Part shown: piece after piece, positions 1-8,167 of the stretch
Position numbering within the stretch: the first letter of the stretch is position 1
Layout of the letters: every line of letters starts with the position of its first letter
Assembly (NCBI RefSeq): GCF_016801985.1
Contig: NZ_JAEVLS010000001.1
Span: 682,001-746,000 of the forward strand
Source of the DNA: Steroidobacter gossypii
GTDB lineage: Bacteria > Pseudomonadota > Gammaproteobacteria > Steroidobacterales > Steroidobacteraceae
DNA: 64,000 nt
Direction of reading: 5' to 3'
The notes under the pieces: generated by a model
Told to the model about the DNA's origin: nothing
Seen by the model: only the letters and a program-made list of their open reading frames with translations
Databases searched by the model: none
Made by a program: the position numbers and the translations under genes

Positions 1-280
1 GACCGGGCCCGAGATCCGTGATGGTCAAACCGGCGAAGTTGCGCGACAGCTCGACGATATTGGCCGAGCCGGAATTGCGGATCTGTTCTTCGCTGGCCGC
101 CGCGACGGAGAACGGCACATCCTGCAACGCCGTCGCACGCTTCTGTGCGGTGACGATGATTTCGGCGATGAGCTTTTGGTCCGCTTCGGCCGGCGTCGCT
201 GCCGCGGCCACTCGCGGAGTCATCACCAATCCCAAGGCAAACGCCACCGCGCCCAAGATCACGACATTGTGCTTGTTCAT
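1..280 (-). CDS. TonB-dependent receptor, N-terminal part (cut by window edge)
   Basis: The reading frame begins with ATG at 280 and runs off the left edge. The first 93 residues hold a Sec signal peptide (MNKHNVVILGAVAFALGLVM, then an Ala-rich cleavage region), the sequence EIIVTAQKRATALQDVPFSV and the start of the plug (GSANIVELSRNFAGLTITDLGPG). The 'VTAQKR..LQDVP' start is typical of the large proteobacterial TBDR class that imports siderophores, vitamins or oligosaccharides through the outer membrane. Substrate cannot be told from this piece. It starts 33 nt after the stop of another TBDR on the same strand, so the two are probably co-transcribed. The Shine-Dalgarno region is a run of nine G on the coding strand. 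Confidence 0.88.
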   Translation of the reverse strand, partial: MNKHNVVILGAVAFALGLVMTPRVAAAATPAEADQKLIAEIIVTAQKRATALQDVPFSVAAASEEQIRNSGSANIVELSRNFAGLTITDLGPG

Positions 281-284
281 GAAT

Positions 285-293
285 CCCCCCCCC
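285..293 (-). promoter_or_regulatory. Homopolymeric G9 tract serving as ribosome binding site
   Basis: The plus strand reads nine consecutive C at 285-293, giving G9 on the coding strand, four nucleotides (ATTC) before the ATG at 280. The G run is the only Shine-Dalgarno-like sequence for the partial receptor. Tracts of this length are prone to slippage during replication, so the spacing or strength of the site could vary between cells. That consequence is inference. Confidence 0.5.
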
Positions 294-313
294 TGTTCGA
301 ACGACGCCGCGCT

Positions 314-3280
314 TTAGAATTTGAGCGCGGCTCTGGCATGGAAGAATCGGCCGGGCACCGGGTACAGCGTGCCGTCGTAGTTATTGAGATCGCAGCTCAG
401 GCACGGCGGTGGATCTTCGTCCAGCACGTTGTTGACGCCGATGGCCAGCTGCAGTTGTCGATCGAAGGCAGCCGGGGTCCAGCTCACCCGCAGGTCTGTG
501 TAGACCTTGCTCTCCATTTCGTTGGTCAGCCGCACCGGATCGGAGCACAACTGCTCGGTCAAGTCGTTGTCGATCACCGACTGCGGACAGATCTCGGTGA
601 GATCGCTCAGGTACCGCAACGTGAGCGAAGTGACGAAATCGTTGAGCAGCCAGTCCGCACTCAGCGTCGACTTGTAACGGACGTAGCCGCGGATCGGCGA
701 GCCCACTTCCGTGCCGGCCCGCTCCGTCGCCACCAGCCCGCTGGTGCCAAGGGTGAATTCCTTGTAGCCCGCCAGATAAGTGTTGGCCCACTGGAAGCGG
801 AACGAGCCCACCCCGCCGAGCTCGGCCGTCGCCAATGTGAACGTCCAGTCGAAGCCGTCGGTTTCGATGCGGCCGATGTTGGTGAGCTGGTTGGCGAACG
901 CGGTGATCGAGCCGCCCGGCCCGCGCACGATGCCGCCGCAGAACAACGGGTCGAGCGTATTCACGCAATTGGTCAGCAGCGTTTGCGCCGTCAACGCCTG
1001 GATCGCGTCGTCGAGCTCGATGTCGTAGTAATTGACGTCGAAGGTGAGATCGTCGATCCAGCCTGCGTTCCTGGCCCACGTCGGGCTGTAAGTGAAGCCG
1101 ATATTGCGCGTCTCCGACGTCTCCGGCACCAGGTTCTCGTTGCCGCCGGTCTGCACACTGATCTGTTGATTGATCTGCGTGAACGTGGTCGGCACTCCCA
1201 GGGCCGCGCAGTTGGCGCGTACGGTGGCCGAAGGGTTGGCGGAGTAGTTGGAACAGGGATCGTTGATGTTGCTGTCGAAGCGCGAGCCGGTGTTGAACAG
1301 CTCACCGATGTTCGGCGCGCGGAAGCCTTCGGCATAGCTGGCGCGTATCGCCAGATCGTCGATCGCTCGCCAATAGATGCCGCCCTTGAACACTTCGTCG
1401 CGACCGATGCGGTCGTAGTCGGACGAGCGCACGGCCGCCGACAATTCCAATCGGCGCACGGCCGGCAGATCGGCAAGTATCGGCGCACGCAACTCGAGAT
1501 ATGCTTCGCGCACTCGAGTGTCACCAGCCGTCGGCGCCGCCGGCACGTCGGCTGTCTCGCCCGCCTGCACGGTGGCGTCGGGCGTGAACGAACCTTCCTC
1601 TTTGCGATATTCGAAGCCCAGCGCGTATGCGAACGGCCCCGCCGGCAGATCGAACAGATCGCCGCTGACGTTGGCGATGATGTCGTTGAGCTCCTGTTCG
1701 CTCTGGTCGTTCTGCGTGAACGTGACCCAGTCGAGCATTTCCTGGGTGATGCTGCCGCTGCCATCGGGCCCCATGCCGCCAAAGATGTTGAACGGCACGC
1801 AGCCCGGCACGGCGACACACGCAGCTTCTGGCCCGAGCGCCAGCGCCAGCTTGCGCGCATTGAAGATGTTGTGGCCTTGCTGCGAGGCGTTGTTACGACC
1901 CCAATTCAAGCTCACGTCCCAGAAGATGGGCCGATCGGCGAATTGCAACTCACCGCTCAGGCTGCCCGAAATCATCCAGGTGTCCACCGTTTGATCGAAG
2001 ATCCGCGGGCCCGCTTCGAGCGGCCGGCGCCCGATGGTGATCAGGTTGCTGCGACCGTCCAGGTCGATGCCGAACGGGTTGTAACGTTGGTCCGCGGGAA
2101 TGAAAATATTGTCCAGGTAGAACCCTGCGCCGGCATCGGAGCCGAGGAACAGCGGATTCGGCGCGGCCTGATTGCTCGACTTGCGATTGGTGTAGGCCGC
2201 CGTAAAGCGCAGCGTGACGTTGTCCGCAACGTCGTACTCGGCCTTGCCGAACAGATTCACCCGCCGGTTCGGTGTGACCAGATAGTTGTATGGCCGGAAG
2301 TTGAAGCGGTCCGGCGTGCCGAAGGCATGAAAGTCGCCGCTTGACGGATTGTTCGGATCGTAGGTCGGCAAGCTCGTGCCGTTGTTGAGCGCGCCGTTGT
2401 TCAACGTGACATCGACAACGTCGGGGTCGCCGTCGCCATCCACGTCGCCGCGGGGATCAAGAAAAATAAAACGTCCTTGCGGTGTGCCGGAGCTGCCGCC
2501 CACGCCCTCGGGCGCACCGTAGATCACTGCACTCGATAGCGCGCGGTCGTCGGAGAACACGGCATCCTGTCGCGAATAGCTGGCCGTGAAAAAAGCGCGG
2601 CTGCGCTCGGCGCCGGCGCCAAAAGAAATGCTGTAGTCCTGCGTGTAACCATCGCCCTCGTCATACGCGGATTGATTGGTTTCGAGCTCGAAGCCGCGAT
2701 AGTCCGAACGCGTGATGATGTTGACCACGCCGGCGATCGCGTCCGAACCGTAAATCGGCGAGGCGCCGTCCTGTAGCACTTCGATGCGATCGATGGCGGA
2801 GGTCGGCACCGTATTCAGATCGACCGCGCCCGACACGCCGCTCGCCGAAGAACCGCGCACCCAGCGTTTGCCGTCGACCAGAACCAGCACGCGCTTCGAC
2901 GTGAGATAGCGCAAGTCGATTTCGCTGGCGCCGGCGCCGATGCCGCCGCCATCCGGTGGGAAGCCGAGATTGCCGCTGGAATTGTTGGAGCGATTCAGCG
3001 CCGAGCCGGAGATGGGCAGTCGCTGCAGATAATCGCCGACCGTGATCTCGCCACTGCGCTCGATATCGACCGAGGTGGCGGTCTGCAGGGGCGCGGCCCG
3101 TTCGAGCGGGTTCTGGCGAATGCGCGAACCGGTGACGATGACTTCTTCCGGCGCACTCTGATTGGCGCTCTGGGCCGCCGCGGGCGGACCGCACAGCAGG
3201 AATGTTGCCTGTGCGACACACAGGCTCACAGTGGCGGGTAACTGACGGGCGCTCCAACGATCGATCTTTGTTCTTTCCAT
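314..3280 (-). CDS. TonB-dependent receptor (988 aa)
   Basis: Outer-membrane active transporter. Residues 1-36 form a signal peptide ending near PPAAAQ. The plug follows with [12 protein letters not shown] near residue 46, the conserved [11 protein letters not shown] and [20 protein letters not shown], and the [14 protein letters not shown] motif near residues 175-190. The remainder is a beta barrel ending in an aromatic residue (FHARAALKF), the usual outer-membrane insertion signal. An acidic calcium-like loop ([17 protein letters not shown]) lies near residue 275. The length is normal for the family. The start has an upstream GGAGG on the coding strand about 8 nt from ATG. It heads a probable two-receptor operon with the partial receptor to its left. 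The substrate is unknown, and no regulator or sigma/anti-sigma pair is adjacent. Confidence 0.93.
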   Translation of the reverse strand: MERTKIDRWSARQLPATVSLCVAQATFLLCGPPAAAQSANQSAPEEVIVTGSRIRQNPLERAAPLQTATSVDIERSGEITVGDYLQRLPISGSALNRSNNSSGNLGFPPDGGGIGAGASEIDLRYLTSKRVLVLVDGKRWVRGSSASGVSGAVDLNTVPTSAIDRIEVLQDGASPIYGSDAIAGVVNIITRSDYRGFELETNQSAYDEGDGYTQDYSISFGAGAERSRAFFTASYSRQDAVFSDDRALSSAVIYGAPEGVGGSSGTPQGRFIFLDPRGDVDGDGDPDVVDVTLNNGALNNGTSLPTYDPNNPSSGDFHAFGTPDRFNFRPYNYLVTPNRRVNLFGKAEYDVADNVTLRFTAAYTNRKSSNQAAPNPLFLGSDAGAGFYLDNIFIPADQRYNPFGIDLDGRSNLITIGRRPLEAGPRIFDQTVDTWMISGSLSGELQFADRPIFWDVSLNWGRNNASQQGHNIFNARKLALALGPEAACVAVPGCVPFNIFGGMGPDGSGSITQEMLDWVTFTQNDQSEQELNDIIANVSGDLFDLPAGPFAYALGFEYRKEEGSFTPDATVQAGETADVPAAPTAGDTRVREAYLELRAPILADLPAVRRLELSAAVRSSDYDRIGRDEVFKGGIYWRAIDDLAIRASYAEGFRAPNIGELFNTGSRFDSNINDPCSNYSANPSATVRANCAALGVPTTFTQINQQISVQTGGNENLVPETSETRNIGFTYSPTWARNAGWIDDLTFDVNYYDIELDDAIQALTAQTLLTNCVNTLDPLFCGGIVRGPGGSITAFANQLTNIGRIETDGFDWTFTLATAELGGVGSFRFQWANTYLAGYKEFTLGTSGLVATERAGTEVGSPIRGYVRYKSTLSADWLLNDFVTSLTLRYLSDLTEICPQSVIDNDLTEQLCSDPVRLTNEMESKVYTDLRVSWTPAAFDRQLQLAIGVNNVLDEDPPPCLSCDLNNYDGTLYPVPGRFFHARAALKF

Positions 3281-3485
3281 GATCCGACCTCCGCTGGGAG
3301 ATGGTCGGAACGTAGCACCGATCAGGGTTGCGCCAATACGTCTATATACTGAACTCCACCAGCTGCATACATTGCACGCAATTGCATGTTTCTTGGCTGC
3401 CGCTTTCTCACATCACCATCCTGGTGCAGTGCAATGATTTGCGCGTATACAACGCGCGCCACGGCCGCAGAAAACAGTGCGGGAA
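3281..3485. other. Intergenic region upstream of the 988-aa TBDR, AT-richer than its flanks
   Basis: About 200 bp with no gene. Read toward the receptor it holds a possible -10 (TATATA, plus-strand 3341-3348 area) and, further upstream, the hexamer TGCAAT occurring twice with a 4-nt gap next to the palindrome GCAATTGC. These look like a promoter with an upstream binding site, but no regulator can be assigned. Confidence 0.35.
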
Positions 3486-4088
3486 TCAAAACAGGTTGGC
3501 GAAGAAGTAGCTGTAGGCACTGGGCGCGACCAGAGCGACGTATACCAAGCCGGTGATCGCGCCTCCCAAGTGCGCGTCGTGGTTGATACGTCCGCGCGCA
3601 TTTTTAGCGGCGTACCATGTGTAGGCCAGATAACCGATGGCGAACAACGGCGCCGGAATGGGCAGCGGAATTGGAAAAATGATCAGCTTCTGATCGGGGA
3701 AGAACACGATCGAGGCGAACAGGATGGCCGAGATGGCGCCGGAGGCGCCCAGGGTGGAGTACTCGGGATTGTTCTTGTGCTTGAAATAAGTGCCGGCATG
3801 ACTGATCAGCATGCCGGCCACATACAACGCCAGAAAATGGATCGAGCCGACCGCGCGCTCCAGCAGGAAACCGAAGAAAAAGAAAGTCATCATGTTGAAT
3901 AGCAGGTGCACCAGGTCGCCGTGCACCAGGGTGCTGAGCACGACGGTGTCGTACTGCCGGCGGCGCAGGAACCAATAGGGCCGGAACACGCAACGTTCGA
4001 CGAGCTTGGGATTGCCGAACAGGCCGACCAGGCTGGTGGCGATGGTGACGACGAAAATGATCAGCGCGGCGGACAGCGACAAACTCAC
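3486..4088 (-). CDS. Rhomboid family intramembrane serine protease
   Basis: A 200-aa polytopic membrane protein expected to cleave substrates within the inner membrane. The catalytic serine is S116 in GASGAISA, and its partner H173 lies in NHDAHLGGA. The supporting His/Asn region LVHGDLVHLLFNM is at residues 55-66. About six membrane segments can be seen. The length suits a minimal rhomboid with no extra cytoplasmic domain. The usual GxSG and HxxGG signatures are intact, so it should be active. Substrates are unknown. It stands alone between the TBDR operon and the hydrolase gene. A rhombosortase role (processing GlyGly-CTERM proteins such as the one at 43427-44590) was considered, but the motif is of the ordinary rhomboid type. 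Confidence 0.92.
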   Translation of the reverse strand: MSLSLSAALIIFVVTIATSLVGLFGNPKLVERCVFRPYWFLRRRQYDTVVLSTLVHGDLVHLLFNMMTFFFFGFLLERAVGSIHFLALYVAGMLISHAGTYFKHKNNPEYSTLGASGAISAILFASIVFFPDQKLIIFPIPLPIPAPLFAIGYLAYTWYAAKNARGRINHDAHLGGAITGLVYVALVAPSAYSYFFANLF

Positions 4089-4170
4089 GTGATTGTTTCC
4101 TGCGGAATCGTTTCTGGCGGACAGGGCAAAGCCGCGCCATTGTGCCGGATTCGTCCAGCCCGGGCGCGGC

Positions 4171-5079
4171 TCAAACGTGCAAAACCTGCTTGATGAATTC
4201 GGCGACCCGGCGACGGGAAGCGGCGAACGCGTCGGCGTCGTACCCCAGGGTGGGATTCATCGCGAATCGTTCACCGGCGTCGCCCGCATCGAGGTCGGCG
4301 CCGTCGAGCACGATGACGCCGTCCTCACGTTCGCTCAGTGACGGGCCGTTATGGGAGCGCACTCCCTGTAACACCACCGCCTGCGACAGCAGCGGCCAGT
4401 CGAACACGTGCCGGGCGCCGGCGAATTCGTGCAACTCGATGTTCGCGCCTGCCTGGCGGGCGCGGGCCACGAACTCACGGCAGGGTCCGATGGGATTCAG
4501 ATCGTCGGCGGCCCCGTGCAGCACCTGGATCGGGCGCTCGACCAGCTGTTCGTCGCTCCGATAGCGGATGTGACAAGCGGGATAGAAGGACAGGTAGCCG
4601 GCAAAACCACCCCGCTTGGGTCCGTGCATGTCCTGGAACCGGCGCACCGCTGCATACAACGCAGCCTGGCCGCCACGCGAAAAGCCCATCAAGACCACGC
4701 GATTGGCATCGATTCGCGCATGACCGGACAGTACGTCGAAGGCGCGATACGCGTCGACGATCATGGCGAGCCGTCCCAGCTGTTCCTGATTCGCAAACGT
4801 GGTGTCGATGCCGCGGCCGGTAAAGCAGTCGAGCATCAAGCTGGCCACACCGCGATCGGTCAGGAAGCGAGCCCATTCATCGACATAGCCGGAAGCGCCT
4901 CCCGAGCCGTGCATCAGGATCACTGCCGGCACCCTGGCCGCGCCGGGCGGCAGGCGCAGGGCGGCCGTGAGCGTCACCGGCTGCGCTTCGCGCTGGCCAG
5001 TCAGGAACTGACGATCGGTGAGCGTGGTGGAAGGGATGGCGTGCAACTCCACCTTCCACGTACGAGAACCTGCTTCCAT
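4171..5079 (-). CDS. Dienelactone hydrolase-like alpha/beta hydrolase
   Basis: A predicted alpha/beta hydrolase of about 302 aa that cleaves esters or lactones. The oxyanion-hole region is VPAVILMHGSGGASG. The nucleophile is the serine in GFSRGGQAAL, the acid is probably the first Asp in GAADDLNPIGPC, and the histidine is in FAGARHVFDW. This order matches the dienelactone hydrolase family. The open frame extends upstream to 5157, but the extension reads as low-complexity leader and nearly touches the divergent gene at 5161. ATG at 5079 leaves a normal 81-bp divergent promoter space. No signal peptide is visible, so a cytoplasmic enzyme is likely. The true substrate is unknown. Confidence 0.85.
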   Translation of the reverse strand: MEAGSRTWKVELHAIPSTTLTDRQFLTGQREAQPVTLTAALRLPPGAARVPAVILMHGSGGASGYVDEWARFLTDRGVASLMLDCFTGRGIDTTFANQEQLGRLAMIVDAYRAFDVLSGHARIDANRVVLMGFSRGGQAALYAAVRRFQDMHGPKRGGFAGYLSFYPACHIRYRSDEQLVERPIQVLHGAADDLNPIGPCREFVARARQAGANIELHEFAGARHVFDWPLLSQAVVLQGVRSHNGPSLSEREDGVIVLDGADLDAGDAGERFAMNPTLGYDADAFAASRRRVAEFIKQVLHV

Positions 5080-5160
5080 ACGCGCTAGTTTAACCGCTGA
5101 ATCGCGCTTGCTGGTTGATGACAGTGGCGGCGAGTCGGCGCAGACTCGGCCGACCACGCT

Positions 5161-6486
5161 ATGTCCTCCGAACTCGCCCCGACGACCGTCGACGATCGCA
5201 TCGGCATGCTCGATTCGATCCGCGGCATCGCCGTGCTCGGCATCCTGATGATGAACATCACGGGTTTCGGACTGCCGTATGCCTATGACAATCCCCTGGT
5301 GTGGGGATTGGAGTCGTCGGCCGACCTCACCGTATGGCGGATCATGACGCTGCTGTTCGAAGGCACCATGCGTGGCCTGTTCACGCTGCTGTTTGGCGCC
5401 AGCGCCCTGTTATTCCTGTCGCGACATGCCGCGCGCACTGCCGATTTGCGCCCCGCCGATTTGTATTTCCGCCGCACGCTGTGGCTGATGGTGTTCGGCC
5501 TGATCAACGGCTACGTGCTGTTGTGGAGCGGTGACGTGCTGCTCTATTACGGCGTTGCCGGCTTGTTTCTGTTCGTGTTCCGCAACCTCGCGCCGCGACA
5601 GTTGCTGTTGTTGGCGGCCGCGCTCATGACGCTGCAAACCATGATTACGGTCTCCGAATGGAACGATTATCGTGAAGTGCAATCGCTGGCTGCGGCCGCC
5701 AGCGCACGGCAGGCCGCGGGGCTGCCGCTGACCGACGGAGATCAGGAAGCACTCGATGCGCTCGAAGTCGTGCAGAACGAGCTTCGGCCTGCGCGCGAGA
5801 ATCTCGAAGCAAGCGTCGCCAACGTACGCGCCAGCTATCTGTCGGCCTTTGCCGTGCTGAGCAGCGACACCTGGTACATGCAGAGCGAGTTTTTCTTCCG
5901 CCACGGCCTGGTCGAATGCCTCGGCATGATGTTGCTGGGCATGGCGTTGCTGAAATCCGGCGTGCTGTCGGGAAGAAGTCCGACGCGTGTGTACGGCGCC
6001 ATGATGGTCGTCGGCTATGCCATCGGCTTGACGATCAACACGATCGAGTTGCGACAGATCGAGGCCGGGCAGTTCTCGCCCGACACCATGCTGCGCACTT
6101 TTATCACTTACGATCTGGGCCGCATCCCCATGACCTTGGGACATCTCGGGGCCATCGCGCTGCTGTGTCGCGCGCAATGGTTTTCCGGTGCTTCGCGTGT
6201 ACTCGCCTCGGTCGGGCAATTGGCGTTGACCAACTATCTGACGCAGAGTCTGTTTTGTTTGTTTATTTTCACCGGCGCCGGCCTGGCCTGGTACGGACAG
6301 CTCGCGCGCCACGAGCTGTACTATGTAGTGCTCGCGATCTGGGTGGTGCAGCTGGCGTGGAGCCCCATATGGGTGCGGCATTTCCGTTATGGGCCGGCCG
6401 AATGGATATGGCGCTCGCTCACTTACTGTCAGTGGCAGCCGTTCCGACGCGGTTCAACGGCGGCGCGCGCCACTGCATCAGCCTGA
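5161..6486 (+). CDS. DUF418 (YeiB-like) inner membrane protein
   Basis: A 441-aa polytopic membrane protein. The N-terminal RIGMLDSIRGIAVLGILMMN is the hallmark of DUF418/YeiB proteins and resembles acyltransferase-3 membrane proteins. The C-terminal half contains the conserved LGQ-type block (VLASVGQLALTNYLTQSL) and ends with GPAEWIWRSLTYCQWQPFRR, also typical of the family. A soluble loop of about 70 residues between membrane segments is rich in Ala and Glu (residues 170-230). Function is not established for the family; transport or transfer of acyl groups has been suggested. The gene is divergent from the hydrolase, and its last 9 nt overlap the convergent DNA ligase gene. Confidence 0.88.
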   Translation: MSSELAPTTVDDRIGMLDSIRGIAVLGILMMNITGFGLPYAYDNPLVWGLESSADLTVWRIMTLLFEGTMRGLFTLLFGASALLFLSRHAARTADLRPADLYFRRTLWLMVFGLINGYVLLWSGDVLLYYGVAGLFLFVFRNLAPRQLLLLAAALMTLQTMITVSEWNDYREVQSLAAAASARQAAGLPLTDGDQEALDALEVVQNELRPARENLEASVANVRASYLSAFAVLSSDTWYMQSEFFFRHGLVECLGMMLLGMALLKSGVLSGRSPTRVYGAMMVVGYAIGLTINTIELRQIEAGQFSPDTMLRTFITYDLGRIPMTLGHLGAIALLCRAQWFSGASRVLASVGQLALTNYLTQSLFCLFIFTGAGLAWYGQLARHELYYVVLAIWVVQLAWSPIWVRHFRYGPAEWIWRSLTYCQWQPFRRGSTAARATASA

Positions 6487-8019
6487 CTGCGCTTCGAATA
6501 TCTTGCGCACCGATTCCATAGTGTCCGCGTCTTGGAGACGCTTGTCGTCACGATAGCGTTTGACTCGCGCGAGTCGCAGCGCCAGTCCGCCGGGATATCG
6601 CGGGCTTGCCTGTAAATCGCTGAACGCAATCTCCACCACCAGCTCGGGCCGCACATACACCGTCCAATCGTCACGATGCGTTTCGCGCGCCAGAAATTCT
6701 TTGGTCTGCCATTCGAGCATGGCGTCGGTCAAACCCTTGAACGTCTTGCCCAACATGACGTATTCGCCGGTCGCCGGATCGAGCGCACCGAGATGCAGAT
6801 TGGAGAGTTTGCCGGTGCGCCGACCGTGCCCCCACTCGGCGGCAAGCACCACCAGGTCCAGCGTGTGAGCACGTTTGATCTTGAGCCAACTCGCGCCCCG
6901 GTTGCCGGCCTCGTAAGGCGCGGACAATGATTTCGCCATGATGCCTTCGTGACCGGCGGCAATCGCGGCGTCATAGAACGCGCTCGCCTCTTGTTCCGAG
7001 GCTGTGACCAAGCGAGGGATGATCAATTCCGCAGGCACTGCGCGCGCCAGTGCTTCGTAACGATCACGCGTCGGCCGGTCGGCCAGGCTCTCGTCGCCGA
7101 GTCGAAGGCAGTCGAAGAAATACGCGCGCATCGGCAGCTCCGCCTGCAGCTTGGCAACATCGAGTTTCCTTCCGAAGCGACGCATCGTGATCTGAAATGG
7201 ATGCGGCCGACCCGCGGCAGTGAACGCGATGGCCTCGCCATCCAGGATCACTTCCCTGGCAGGCAACTCTCTGACCGTGGCGGCGATCTCGGGAACGGCT
7301 GCAGTCACATCGTTGAGACTTCGCGTGTAGATGTGAACGGAGTCGCCACTCTTGTGCACTTGAATGCGTGCGCCGTCCATCTTCCATTCGAAGACCGCGT
7401 CTTCACCCAGCTGTTCCAACGCTTCGCCGACATCCGCCGCCGTTTGCGCCAGCATCGGCGCCACCGGCGAGAGCAGCTCGAGTTGAAAATTCGCCAGCGC
7501 GCTTTCACCTTCAACCAACGCAGCATGAGCGACGGCGCCCAGGCTCTTCGCATACATCGCAGCTCGGCGCACCTTGTCGACCGATAACTGCGCCGCGGCG
7601 GCGATTGCATCGACCATCACGCCTGCCAGCGCGCCCTGACGCAGCTCGCCGATCAACAATCGGATCAGGAAATGCTGCTCGGCTTCGGTAGCACGTGAGA
7701 ACAATTCCTTCAGCGCTTCGGCGCGACGCGTTGTCGAACCGGCGCCGCGAATGCTGGCGATCTCGGTCAATCGCCGATCGACGTCCAGCACAGTTAACAC
7801 CGCCTCGCCGGCCGATTCCGCGGTCGCGCTTTTCAACACCGCGTAACCGATGCCGAACTTGCCTTGCGGCGTGTCGCCCGAAAGATAAGCGACGCCGACG
7901 ACGATCTCGTCGGGTTGGAATTGCCGCAAGCACGCGGCCAGTTCGCGCACTTTGGCCAATCGCGCCGACGTGGCCGCAACCCTGGAGGATGTTTCGACGA
8001 TGGTCGCGAGCAAGGTCAT
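6478..8019 (-). CDS. ATP-dependent DNA ligase, LigB type
   Basis: A 513-aa DNA ligase that seals nicks using ATP. The nucleotidyltransferase motif I is FEWKMDGARIQ with the AMP-accepting lysine at about residue 213. Motif III-like (EVILDGEAIAF), motif IV (EGIMAKSLSAPYEAG) and motif V (SWLKIKR) follow. The C-terminal OB fold contains WTVYVRPELVVEIAFSDLQASPRYPGGLALR (in parts). The N-terminal 200 residues (VAATSARLAKVRELAACL, YLSGDTPQGKFGIGY) match the DNA-binding domain of the archaeal and mycobacterial LigB-like group. Most bacteria rely on NAD-dependent LigA, so this is an accessory repair ligase. No Lhr helicase, exonuclease or Ku partner is adjacent. Confidence 0.92.
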   Translation of the reverse strand: MTLLATIVETSSRVAATSARLAKVRELAACLRQFQPDEIVVGVAYLSGDTPQGKFGIGYAVLKSATAESAGEAVLTVLDVDRRLTEIASIRGAGSTTRRAEALKELFSRATEAEQHFLIRLLIGELRQGALAGVMVDAIAAAAQLSVDKVRRAAMYAKSLGAVAHAALVEGESALANFQLELLSPVAPMLAQTAADVGEALEQLGEDAVFEWKMDGARIQVHKSGDSVHIYTRSLNDVTAAVPEIAATVRELPAREVILDGEAIAFTAAGRPHPFQITMRRFGRKLDVAKLQAELPMRAYFFDCLRLGDESLADRPTRDRYEALARAVPAELIIPRLVTASEQEASAFYDAAIAAGHEGIMAKSLSAPYEAGNRGASWLKIKRAHTLDLVVLAAEWGHGRRTGKLSNLHLGALDPATGEYVMLGKTFKGLTDAMLEWQTKEFLARETHRDDWTVYVRPELVVEIAFSDLQASPRYPGGLALRLARVKRYRDDKRLQDADTMESVRKIFEAQSG

Positions 8020-8080
8020 GCGGGCGTAACGCGATGACGCGAATCAAAGTTGCAATCCGCCGAGGATAGACGGCGGCAAA

Positions 8081-8113
8081 TAAAAAGGCACGGCGCAATC
8101 CTTGTGCCGTGCC
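8081..8113 (-). terminator. Rho-independent terminator after the 986-aa TBDR
   Basis: Read on the minus strand, the arms GGCACGGC and GCCGTGCC (8 bp, perfect) enclose an 11-nt loop and are followed at once by TTTTTA. It lies 55 nt after the receptor stop codon and before the ligase start, so it separates the two transcription units. Confidence 0.85.
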
Positions 8114-8167
8114 AAGTGCAGGATGAGCGGGAGGCGCCCTCTCCTGCGAACCGATCGCGGTTGCGAC

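Noticed and set aside
176-2344. Plus-strand ORF of 722 codons opposite the first TBDR
   Set aside because: It lies wholly antisense to a well-supported receptor; its Arg/Val-rich product has no domain and arises from GC-rich codon bias. Similar long antisense frames over 8102-9628, 13207-14976, 21309-23402 and 60547-62451 were rejected for the same reason.
3486-4088. Rhomboid as a rhombosortase for the GlyGly-CTERM-like protein
   Set aside because: Its GASGAISA and HDAHLGGA motifs are of the general rhomboid type, and the genes are 39 kb apart.
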